From the NCBI GenBank assembly GCA_004431415.1, contig QPMI01000044.1:1-64000 (forward strand): DNA of 64,000 nt. The letters are read 5' to 3'. How positions within the stretch are numbered: the stretch's first letter is position 1; each line of letters starts with the position of its first letter. The notes under the pieces were generated by a model. The model saw nothing but the letters and a program-made list of their open reading frames with translations. It was not told where the DNA came from and did no database searches. The position numbers were made by a program, and so were the translations under genes. Source of the DNA: Cyanophora paradoxa (taxonomy: Eukaryota; Glaucocystophyceae; Cyanophorales; Cyanophoraceae). This document shows, piece after piece, positions 43,028-53,500 of the stretch.

Positions 43028-46000
43028 TCAGAACTCCCACACCTTCACCGACTCGACCTGCGCCCCGGGCCCCGGTTTGGTGCGTCGAATGCACTGCGCG
43101 CGCCTGTGCACATCGAGTCTAACACGAAACGCGAGCCGGGGCATAGAAGGCATCTAGGTCACCTATCTAAGTCTCTTAGCCTCTGAGCGGGCAACTGGCC
43201 TCTTTAAGTCTCTTAGCCTCATGGCCTCTAAGCGGTCATCTAAGAGAGTCTAACACGAGACGCGAGAAGGGCTTTCTTTTGAAGGCATCTAGGTCACCTA
43301 CTTGATTTTCTAAGCGGCCAGCCACTTAGCATAAAATTGATCGATCTCGTGATCACCTGGAGCTCGGCGGCGTCTAGCATCTAACAGGACCGAACAGGCA
43401 TCCAGCCTAGGCATCTAGGTCACCTATTTCATTCCCTAACTAGTACTACTGCTTCTCTAACTAACTAATAATGAGTCGCACCTGGAGCTCGGCGGAGTCG
43501 CCGCTGGCCTGCCACTCGGGCCACCAGCTCCCCTTCGCCTCGTAGAACGACCGCATCGCCTGCGCGGCAGGCGGGGGGCGGGGATCAGGCGCGATGGCCG
43601 CCCGGCGCCTATTTCAAGGCGCTTTGGGCCTAGGGCCTAGGCCCTGGATCAGCGGCGGGGATCAGGCGCGATGGCCGCCAGGCGCCCATTTCAAGGCGCT
43701 TTGGGTCTAGGCCCTTGCAGGGAGGAGGCGTGGGTGGGTAGGGGGTTGGGGGAGAGGGGGGAAGGGGAGGGGGTGAGGGGGGGGGGCGGGGAGGTGGGGA
43801 GGGTAGTGTGTGGCGGGGGGGGGGGGGGAGTACCTTGGCATCGTTGCTCCAGGGCTTGCCGTCGAACGCGTCCCAGTACCCGTTCGTGCCCCCGACTGCA
43901 CGACGAGGGCGTCAAATTAGAAATATTCGATATATTTCATTAAATGGCAGTCGATGGATATGGATTTGTTTGATTTACCGGCCAGGACGCGATAGATAGA
44001 TAGATGCGACTACTACATTAGATACAAAAGGATTCGTTTGATTTACCGGCGAGGTTGATGATGAGGTAGAACTTCTGGTCGAAGGGGGCCGACTTGGGCC
44101 TGGGGAGCGAACGAAGGGGCGAAGGGGTGAGAAAGAGGAAGATAGAAGCGGGGGATCGAGAACGAGGGGGCGCGAGCGAGGCGCACCGGCCGGCCCAGAC
44201 GTTGGAGATGCCGCGGGGCCAGCCCCAGCCCTTGCAGGCGTCCCCCTCGCAGCCGCGGTCACCAAGCGACCAAAGCCCGTCCTCCGGGAACGGAAAGTTC
44301 ATAACCTGAGCCGATGACCGAACTAAGCTTTACGTAATCGCTTGTAATCATAAGGTTAAGCTCATGAGCCTATGTTCGTTGCCTAGATCAAGATTATAAC
44401 CTTCGTTTGGTTGTCCAGATGAAGATTTTGCGTAATGGCTTGTAATTACAAGCTCATAAGCGTGTGTTCGTTGCCTAGATCGAGGACGGGGGTGAGGGCG
44501 GGGGGCGGACCTCCTTCTCGACCCCGGCGGCGTCGCGGTAGTACGTCCAGAGCCCCTGCGCGCGAGCCGTCGGCGCCGTCAGTCAGCGCGGATGAGAATG
44601 ATAGTGAGAACACCCTGAAGGGCGGCTGCTCCACAAGGATGCCCAGCGCGTTTCTCAAGTCTATTCCAAAAGGGCGACCGCTCTATATAGATAAGAATGC
44701 CCCCCTCAAATTTAAAGTTATTACCGCTCTATATATATATATAAGAATGGACCTCCCAAATCCAAAGCTTTTCGCTCTCTATATATAAAAGACCGCTTTA
44801 TATTTAAGATGGTTGGGGCGCGCCTGGTCGTTCCAGACGAGGCCGAAGGTGAGGAAGTCGTCGGCGAAGGTCGCCCCCCCGCCCCGCGTCGCCCGGCTGT
44901 GGCTGTTCCGCCACCTGGGGGGGGGGGGGGGGGGGGAGGGGCGGGGGGAGGGGCGGGAGCGTGTGAGGGAGGGAGGGGCGGGGGGAAGGGGCAGCAGGGA
45001 GGAGAGGGGCGAAGATTGCGGGCGTCAAACCGAAGGTGGCGGAGGGCAGAGGGGCAGAGGGGCAGGGGAAGGGGGGGGGGGGGGGGGGGGAGGAGGAGAA
45101 AGGAACTCACGCGGAGTGGCCCTAGGCCTGGGGCCCCCAGTGGGGGGTGGAGGGTGGATAGCTTTATACAGCTCACAGCTATATATATGTAGTAGGTAAT
45201 TAGCTTGTCATTAGCTTGCTATTGTTATCGTTCTATAGCTATTCGGTGATATCATCGAAGGCCGGCGCACGTGGAGTAGCCCTGGAGCCCCCAGTGAGGG
45301 TGGAGGCGGCGGGGCTTATAAAAGAAGCTAATCATGATCCTAGGCACACGTGTGCTGCTCCTATTAGAGATAAGCTCACGCGGAGTAGCCTGGAGGGCCC
45401 CAGTGGAGGGTGGAGCCGGCGACGTGCGTGCCGGGGCGGGCGGCGGGATCGGCCCCGGGGGCGTTCCCGTACGACTCGGCGACGTCGATCTCCCCGCTCT
45501 GCGGCCACCCCCTGCCAGGCCGACCGCAAGCAAGTCAGTTAGTTAGTTAGTTATAATTAGTCGGCTTCTTATTAATTAAGATTGGATTAAGATGAAGATC
45601 CTAAGTGCTCAGGAGAGGGGCACGCACCCGTACGCGCTCGTCTCGGGCATGAGCCAGATGCTGTCGGCGGGCTCCCAGTGAGCCGGCGCCGCGTCCAAGG
45701 GGCGAGCCGGGCGGGGCGGGGCGGGGCCGGGGCGGGTGGCGGGAGGGGCGCGGCGCACGCGGGCCACCATGCGCGCCGCCACCTCTTAGTTGTCTTAGTT
45801 GTCTTAGCTATCTAGTTATTATAGTATTAGTCATCTTCTAGTTAATTATTCTTAGCTATCTTAGTTATCTGGGCGCGGCGCACGCGGGCCAGAGCCAGGC
45901 GCCTCGCGGCATGCGCGCCGCGACCTCCACCTGAGGTACAGACAACTAAGCGACGGCCAAAGTACAGGCAGAGAAGAAGATAGTAAAGGCCTTCTAGGGG

Positions 46001-48529
46001 CAAGGCTAGGCTAAGCTCAGCTTCAGGCCTGGCCTAGGGCCTAAGAAAAGTCTTCTAACGAAGAAGCTGGAGCACAGCGCGCACCCGGCCGTAGCGGAGG
46101 CTGACTTTGCCCTTGGTGTTGATCCGCGCGGACGTCACGGGGTTCACCACGCCGAGGGCGCCCGGGTCCCTGCGCTCAGATCAGATCAGATCAGATCAGA
46201 TCGGATTGGGTCGGGTCGGATCGGAGAGTCAGCGACTAGTAACGAGAGCAGAAGACGGGAACCGTCCTGGATTCCGATCGCTAGAGGAATTTATAGCGCG
46301 GCCGAGTAGATACGAGCGGAAACGCGGCCGAGTAGATACGAGCGGAAAACGAGATAGTAGATACGAGATACGACTGCTACTTAGAACGCGGCCGAGTAGA
46401 TACGAGCGGAAAGGGAGGGAAGGGAGGGGCGCTAGAAGGGCGCTCTAGCGGCCGGGGGGGGATGGGGGGGGGGGAGGGGAGGGGAGGGGGGGGCGTTGAG
46501 GAGAGGGCGGGGGTACCGTATGCAGCCGGAGAAATCTCTGGCGAACGAGGCCGGGTCGGTGCACTCGGGACCCAGATCGAGGACCTTGGATCTGGCGAGG
46601 AGGACGAGGAGCTGAGTGAGATCGGGGGCGGGGTGCGAATTCAAAGAGAGGGCGGGGGCGCGCGAGGAAGGCGCTCCCAGCCCCTAGGGGGACGCTTTAG
46701 CTTTTCAGCTTAGCTTTCCAGATTGTTTTTTTCGCTCAGCATTCTAGATTTAGCAAAGCGCCCCGCAGTGCCGCGTAACCCCCCCCCTCCCCCCCCCCCG
46801 TCTCACCTGATGTCGCCGAACCAGCTCTCCGTGAGGGTGGGGCGGATGTGCAGCTTCGAGTCCCGGAGGTAGAGGTTCTCCGGGCGGTTCACGTACACCT
46901 GGAACTCCTGGGGGCGAGGGGGGGGGGATAAGAGCGGAATCGGAGGAAGGGGGTGAGGGCGGGGGGGAGGGGGGGGTAGGGGACAGGGCAAGAAGGGGTG
47001 TGCGTGTGAAGGGGTGGAGGGCGAAGAACAAGGACGGAATCGGGGGTCGGAGGGGGGGGGGGGGGGCGGGGGGGAGGGAGGGGAGAGAGCGGGGTGTGGG
47101 GGGGGGGGGGGCAGGGAGGGAGCGGGGGGGGGCGGGGGGGGGAGGGGAGGGAGCGGGGTGGGGCGGGGGGGGGAGGGGCGGGGGTCGCACCCAGTTTCCG
47201 CCGCCAGCGGCGCTGACCTCGACCTGCGGGCGAAGCGGCGTCGGGAGGGGGACGGAACGGGAAAGGGGGGGTAAAGGGGTAGAAGGGGGGTACGTCCGCA
47301 CGCACGTTCCACTTGGTGCGGTCGAGGGCGGCCGCGTCGAAGTCGTCGGAGAAGATGGGGTTGCCCTGGGTCGTGGGGCGCGGGAGCGTCCGCGGCGCCG
47401 ACGCGGCGCCCGAGGGGCGGCCGAGGACGACGCCGACGGCTATGGCGGCCGCAGCGACGGCCAGGATCAGGAGCAGGACGGCGAGGCCGATCTTGATGCG
47501 CCGGGAGCGCTGCCTCGCGGCCGCCTCCGCCGCCGTGCGCGCCTCCGACGGCTCGCTCGACGCCGTGCTGGAGCGCCCAATCCCGGGGACGCGCTGGTAC
47601 CCCCCTCCGGCGGCGGCGCCGCCCCCCATCGCCGCGCTGGCCTCGGCGAAGAGCTTGGATCGGAGCTTGGCCTGCTGGCTCTCCTCCACGACGACGCCCT
47701 CCGGCGCTAGGTCCACCGCGCTCTCCTCGCGCCGCGGCAGCGCCGCGTCCTTCGGCCGGACGCTCGGCGGCTTGCCCGTCACCGCCGCGCCGAAAGCGGC
47801 GAGCAGGTCCTCCGCCGCCACGCGCAGCGAGCTGCGGCGGCGCCCCTGCGTCACGCTGACGTTCACCTCGCCGAGCTCCGCGGTCGTTCGGGCGGTGGGC
47901 GACCGGGAGCGACCGCCGGCGCGCTGCCGGACGTGAGCGGCGCCGCCGCCGGCGTCGCCGGGAGCGGCGGCCGCGCTGCTGAGCGCGCGCATCGCCCTGG
48001 GCGAGCCCGAGCGGCGCCTCCGCACGACTGTGGCGGCCGCGGCTGCGGGCGCCTCGAGAAGCGCGGACGAGGAGGACGCGGGCTCGCCTTCGGCGTTGGA
48101 GGACCGCTGCTGCTGACCGCGGTCGGCGTCGGGATGAGCCTCTCGATGGTGGTGGTCAGGAGAGCTCGACCGCCCGCGGCGGAACTCGGGCCGCTCGCCG
48201 CCGGCGCCGCCCGCCTCGTTCGCATTCGACGCTGGCGCTGAGCCTGGCTGCTGCGGCGCGGCTGGCTGCCGCGGCGCTGCGGACGGCTGCTTCTTCTGCT
48301 GCGCATGACCCGTTTCCTCGTCCTTGTCGTCCTTGAACGGCGAGGGCGCCGGGCCCCGCCCGCCGCTGGGAGCGGGCGGAGCTCGCCGCGGTGCCGGCGA
48401 GGGCGCGCTGGAGGCGGAGTTCGATGAAGGCAGAGTGCTTAGATCGATCACAGGGACGCTCTCTCGCACGCCGTTCTCGTCTTCGACCTGCACCTCCGCC
48501 GGGCGCCCCACGGGCCGTCCCTTCCTCAT
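43028..48529 (-). CDS. Type II membrane GH16 family glycoside hydrolase (laminarinase / KRE6-SKN1-like)
   Basis: The large first exon (48529, alternative Met 48619, to 47306) encodes a Ser/Ala/Pro-rich cytoplasmic domain and a helix beginning RRIKIGLAVLLLILAV, then FSDDFDAAALDRTKWN. Later exons are 47191-47223 (VEVSAAGGGNW), 46807-46907, 46517-46591, 46085-46169 (NPVTSARINTKGKVSLRYGR), about 45.93-45.88 (VEVAARMPRGAWLWPA), a 33-base exon 45628-45660 (IWLMPETSAYG), about 45.52-45.39, about 44.90-44.824, about 44.555-44.51, 44.31-44.19, 44.10-44.05, 43.90-43.83, 43.57-43.48 and a last exon ending VESVKVWEF. The catalytic GH16 motif SGEIDVAES (ExDxxE) is complete, as is PFDQKFYLIINLA. GH16 enzymes cleave or remodel beta-1,3-glucans. 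The membrane-anchored layout recalls fungal KRE6/SKN1, so wall or storage-glucan metabolism in the secretory pathway is likely. Confidence 0.88.
43570..44050 (-). repeat. Intronic tandem duplications near the GH16 3' end
   Basis: About 75 bases (GGGGATCAGGCGCGATGGCC through CAAGGCGCTTTGGG) occur twice at 43.57-43.71 kb. GTTTGATTTACCGGC, which spans a splice donor in antisense, occurs at 43.97 and at 44.04 kb; only the second borders the exon encoding FYLIINLA. Both are within introns of the GH16 gene. Confidence 0.7.
45100..45415 (-). repeat. Three copies of a GH16 exon end with its splice donor
   Basis: The authentic exon end (CACTGGGGCCCTCCAGGCTACTCC, donor GTGAGC, at about 45.38-45.41 kb) recurs in diverged form at 45.27-45.31 kb (donor GTGCGC) and 45.11-45.16 kb (donor GTGAGT). 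Both extra copies lie inside the following intron on the same strand. See findings for the splice consequences. Confidence 0.8.
45727..45935 (-). repeat. Duplicated GH16 exon (VEVAARMPRGAWLWPA) with a deleted second copy
   Basis: The exon at about 45.88-45.93 kb and its donor (GGCCCGCGTGCGCCGCGCC) are repeated at about 45.74-45.79 kb, in the next intron. The second copy keeps the start GAGGTGGCGGCGCGCATG and the donor but lacks about 20 internal bases. The spacer is made of TTAGTTGTC and TTAGCTATC repeats. Confidence 0.75.
46165..46410. repeat. Simple and dispersed repeats in a GH16 intron
   Basis: ATCAG is repeated four times at 46.18-46.20 kb. GCGGCCGAGTAGATACGAGC then occurs three times at about 46.30, 46.33 and 46.39 kb, with a fourth partial copy. 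The repeats lie between the exons encoding ARDFSGCIR and NPVTSARINT. Confidence 0.75.
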
Positions 48530-48887
48530 TGTGGAACTTCGGACGGTCGAGCGTCGATGGCTTGACGAACAGCTGAGCTCGGAAGCGAAAGCACGCAGAT
48601 GATGCACGGCCCGATGCAAGCCGATGGCGCTGCCGGTACTGTACGAGGAGCTGGTACCGACTGCGATTGCAGCGCGTCAAATCTGTCGGCGCTGTAGGGA
48701 TCAGCTCAGCTCAGCTAACTCTGCTGAGCCGAAGCTGCCGAACCCGCTGGACTGCCCCCGACGTCGACGTGACGGCTCCGGCCGATCCTGCAAAGAAGCG
48801 GACACAGTCGCGAGCTCCGAGATGCCTGTACCCGCCGTCGGCTCCTACCTTCTCGTCGCCACACGGTCGACGTCCACACCGCGACAC

Positions 48888-50387
48888 ATGGACGCGTACG
48901 CGCAACCCGGAGCATTTGCAACGCCGAATGACGCCCGCGGCAGGCCTCCGGCCATCATCGCGCCGTCAATCCTCTCCGCAGATTTCGCCGAGCTCGCCCG
49001 CGAGGCGGAGCGCCTCGTCAAGGCCGGCGCCGACTGTGCGCGACGCTTGCCGCGCGATTCCGAGCGATCTCACGCGTTTCACCGATAGCAACATCGATAG
49101 CAGACCCGCGCCACCGGGTACCGATAGACTGCTCAGTGAATGCTGCGGCGACCGCGTGTGCGCCGCGCGATTCCGAGCGACCTCACCGCTCTCTCAATGT
49201 CAGGGCTGCACGTCGACGTCATGGACGGCCACTTCGTGCAGTGAGCGCGCGGCGCTCCCGCCTCCCGCTCACCCATCGCTTGAGCACTTACCGCGCACCG
49301 CAGCAACCTCACGATTGGCCCTCCCGTCGTCAAGAGCCTGCGGCAGCACACTTCCGCGTTCCTCGACCTGCACTGCATGGTCCGTTCTACGGTTCAGCTG
49401 CGGCTACGATTACCGCTCAGTTTTGAATCTGATGCTCGGCCGCACACGCACAGGTGTCCGACCCGCTGGAGTGGGTGCGGCCGATGGCCGAAGCGGGCGC
49501 CAACGGGTTCACGTTCCACGTCGAGGCCGTCGGCGCGCGCCCGCTTCTCAGCCCGCGCCGCTCCAAGCTGAACGTGCCGCGCTCCCGTCAGAGGATCCGG
49601 CGGCGCTGATCCGCGCGATTCGGGAAGCGGGGATGCAACCCGCCATCTCGCTGAAGCCGGGTACGCCCGTGGAGGCGGCCCTCCCGCACGCCGGCGACGT
49701 GCACATGGTCCTGGTCATGAGGCGCGCCACTCCGCCCTCCAGCGCCGGCCAGGCCAGGCCCACCGCGCTCGCGAGCCGCAGTGCTGATCGATCGCGCCCG
49801 CCCGCCCGCCCGCCCGCCCGCCCGCGCCCGCCCTCTGCCTTCAGCGTCGTGCCCGGGTTCGGGGGGCAGCGCTTCATCCCAGAGACGATGGAGAAGGCGC
49901 GCCCCAAGGCCGGGCCGCCCCTCTTCGAGAGCGCATCTCGCAGCTCAGCGGCCACGCTGACAGCTCAGCTGCTCAGGTCCGGGCCCTCCGGGCGCGCTTC
50001 CCGGCCCTCCACATTCAGGTCCGTCCGCGCCGCCGCGTCGGGCCGGGCCCTCTCGGCTCTCCTCTGTCCTTGTCTAACGCTTAAGCTTCTAAAATCGTCT
50101 GACGCTTAAATTCTGTCCTTGCAAAATTGTCCAGCGCTGAATGGAAGCTTCTAACTTGCAGGTGGACGGCGGCATCTCGCCCGGGGAGACCGCCGACGCG
50201 GCGGCCGCCGCCGGCGCCAACGTCCTCGTCTCCGGGACCGGCGTCTTCAAGGTGCTACCCCCCCCCCCTCCCCGGAAAACTATGTACCCCCGTTGAGATT
50301 GTCCCCCCTCAGGCCCCGGACCCGGCAGAGGCCATCGCAAGCCTGCGGAGGGCGGTGCTCCGCGCCCAGGGCCGCCCCGAGTCGTAG
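48888..50387 (+). CDS. RPE: Ribulose-phosphate 3-epimerase
   Basis: Nine exons give about 240 residues: 48888-49035, 49204-49240, 49304-49379, 49454-49528, 49594-49721, 49845-49896, 49977-50018, 50162-50251 and 50313-50387. The enzyme interconverts D-ribulose 5-phosphate and D-xylulose 5-phosphate in the pentose phosphate and Calvin cycles. Family motifs are all present: IAPSILSADF, LHVDVMDGHFV, NLTIGPPVV, LDLHCM, FHVEA then DPAALIRAIREAGM, PGFGGQRFIPETM, VDGGISPGETA and GANVLVSGTGVF. These include the catalytic Asp pair and metal-binding His residues of the TIM barrel. Two introns (49722-49844, 49897-49976) begin with GC. The N-terminal extension of about 24 residues is short for a plastid transit peptide; another in-frame Met at 48822 would lengthen it. 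The gene is convergent with IFT172. Confidence 0.93.
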
Positions 50388-50589
50388 CTGTAAATAGACC
50401 GCCTTGAGATCTAGATCTAGATCTGGGGCCCTGGCCCTGGACGTTGAGTCTTAGCGCCCGTCGAGTGCCGCCCAGGCAGCTGCAAAGGATTCGTGGAGGG
50501 CCCAGTCCTATGCGCCTCCTGTGCACTTAATCTTGAATCTACGCGCTGGGGTCCTACGTACATACGTACACGCATGCCGCGCTGCCTGC

Positions 50590-53500
50590 CTAGTACTGCG
50601 GCGCGGCGGGCGAGGCACACCAGGGGCATGCCTTGGTCTTCTGCACGAGCTTGTTCCAGTCCTCCCGGTTCGCCGTCTTGTTGCAGCCCTTGCACTCGAT
50701 CTTCGAGAACCGCATGACCGGGTACCCTGCGCGAAGAAAAAATATGAGGGGGGTACACCGTTTTCGCAGAGAAAAAAAGAGGGGGGTACCGGCGACGACG
50801 CAGGGCTCGTGCTCGTAGCTGCACTGGTGGCACTTGAGGGCCGCCTCGTAGATCTCCGTGGAGCACTTCTCGCACTTGCGCGTCGAGAGGCTCTGCTCCA
50901 CCTTCCGGTCCATCGAAATCTGCGCCGAGGAAAAAAGACCCCGGTTCGAATCCGGCCCGGGCCCTTTTCGAACTTAGGCGGGCGGACCTGGAGGACCCAG
51001 TCCCTGAGCTCCTCGCGGCGCTCCTCCTGCAGGAAGTGCTTCTCGGGCATCGGGAAGTCGAAGGGGATGTCCGTCTTCTCGAAGTCCGCGTTCTCGATCC
51101 GCATCGCTGAGCAGAGGGTTAACAAGGAAGGAAAGACAGCTTCGGATCAAATTTGAACTCACACTCGTCCTCCATCGCCTCGGTCAGGTCGAGGTACCGG
51201 TTCAGGAAGACGAAGGCCATGTTCATGCGCGGCTGCGGCTGCGCCTCCTTGCAGAACGTGCCGGCCTCGTAGAACGCCTTGTCCGCTGGTACCCCTCCCT
51301 GCAGAAAAAAAAACCACGGCTCAGACACGGCTCAGGCGGCTCAGGCGGCTCAGTTGACTTCGTTCGCAGCCAGCCGGCCTCGCACGCACCTCGCCGATGT
51401 AGCGGAGGAGGGATACCGAGATCTTCATGGCGAGCTCGGGTACGCCCTTCTCCTTGGCCAGCGCCCGCACGGAGAGGTAGTGGGCGACCAGGTGGAGCCG
51501 CTCGAAGGGCTTCGCGGCGCCGGCGCCGCCGCCCTCCGCCCCGCCCTTCAGCTCCTGCACCTGCGCAAGGAAGGAGAAGAAGCTTAAATAGGGTACAAGA
51601 CAGAATAGCAGGCAGGGGGCGCGGACCACAGTGGTGAGGATCTGCCGGACCTCCTCCACCCCGTCGCTGCTCGCGCGCCCGAAGATCTCCCGCGCGAGCT
51701 TCTTGTACACGGGGAGGGCGTTCGGCACGACGGGTACGCCGTTCTTCGCGAGGGTGCGCGCCGCGTCGGCCGGCTTGTTCTCCTGCAGGAGCTGCGAGGC
51801 GTGCTGGAGCGCAAACTTCTTGGCGACCTCGGGCCCCTTGGCCTTCGCCTCCTCGAAAACCTTCTCCCACTGATTCCGCGCCGCCAGCTGGTCCAGCGAG
51901 CCGCCTCCGTCGTCCAGGCCCCCGCCCACGCCGCCGCCGCCGCCGCCGCCGCCGCGCCCGCCGCGCCCGCCGTGCGAGGATGCGTACGCCTTCTCGACCG
52001 CGTCGACGTAGGAGGGGAGGGACGACTGCGCGAGCATGCGGGCCCTGTCGAACATGTTCGCGGCGATGTACACGTCGATGGCCTCCTTGAACTTGTCCAC
52101 GCCCTCCAGCACCTCGGCCGCCTGGGCGTGCCGCCCGATCTCGACGAGCTTGCGCGAGACGGCCGAGACGGTCTCGTTCGTGCGGTCCGGGACGTACTGC
52201 ATGGCGAGCTGCACGGCCCGCGTCCACTTCTCCTCCAGCAGGTCCTTGCTGGAGACCGAGTCGGGCGATAGCCTCAGGTACGCGTCGATCGCCTTGTTGA
52301 AGTCCCCCGCGTCCTCCCACATGCGCCCCGCGCCGCCGTCGTCCCCGCCCGCGCCGCCGGCGCCGCCGGCGCCGCCGCCGCCCGCCGCCGGCGCCGCGCT
52401 CGCGCGCTTGTACTCCGCCTCGAGGTCCGCGAAGCGGTGCGGGAGGTGGTCCTTGCAGACGCGGAGGGCCTCTGGCCACATGCGCGCGTCCCGGTACATC
52501 TTCACCGCCAGCTCCGCCTTGCGCGCCTTCACGAAGAGCGCCTCGGCGCGCTGCAGCTGCTTGCCCTCCATCGCCACCCGCGCCTGCGCGGGCGGATCGA
52601 ATCTGAGCCCGAGCGAGCCGAGTCAGCCGCCTAGCGCGGCTCACCTGAGCGACGAGAACGTCGGGGACCGAGCCGGGGTCGTGGTTCTCGGCCACCTGCA
52701 TCGCCGAGAGCCAGTCCTGCGGGGAGGAAGAGGGGAAGCGTCAGGGACGGGCGGCCTCGAAGATCCTTCCAAGAGAGGAAGTCTGAGAAATTCTGGGCGC
52801 TAAGGGCATGCCAGGGGCTCTAAAGAACCGCCAGAAGACCAGGCATCCCCCGGCTCCCTAAGAACACATGCTTCAAGGGAACTAAGCAGCTTCTTAACAG
52901 CGAGCCGCCCCGATCTAAACAGACGGGCGGACCTGCTGGTGGAGGTACATGTCGATGGCCTCCTTGGGCTTGCCCGCCGCCACGAACTCGGCCTCGGCGT
53001 CCTTGAAGCGCCCCTCGTCCTCCAGGAACATCGCGTACTTCAGGTGCACCTGCGGGGGTGGAGGGGGAAGGTGAGGCGGCGGAGGGTGGGAGGGGAGGAA
53101 GGAGAGGTGGCGGTGGGGGAGGCTGGGTGCGGGGCGCGGGGCGGGGCGCGGGGGGCGGGGTGGAATGGGACGCTTGAGTGAGAGATACGCCAGTGATCTA
53201 GATGATGAGTCTAGTGGGGAGGTCCCCTCTAGAAATGCGGGGCCCGCTCGCTCGCTCGCCTCGGGGAGCTTCTGCTTCATGGAGCCCTTGGCGAGCTCGA
53301 AGGCGTGCGTGTAGTTGCCGCTGTCCATCGCGTAGTCGATCGCTGCGGGCGGAGCAGAAGAAGTCGGCTTTGGTTTGGAGGGAGGGTCGGGAGGATCGGG
53401 AGGGTGGGTCTGACCCTGCTCGACCAGGCCGAACTTGGTGAGGAGCTTGGCGCCCGCCTCGCCGCCCAGCGAGACCGCCCACGCGTACGCAACCTAGGGA

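Noticed and set aside
46803-47312. Minus-strand Pro-rich frames flanking the GH16 exons
   Set aside because: These are translations of C-tract introns; the GH16 exons within use other junctions and give a family match.
50930-50965. tRNA T-arm-like CCGGTTCGAATCCGG
   Set aside because: It lies in an IFT172 intron and no acceptor, D or anticodon arm fits on either strand.
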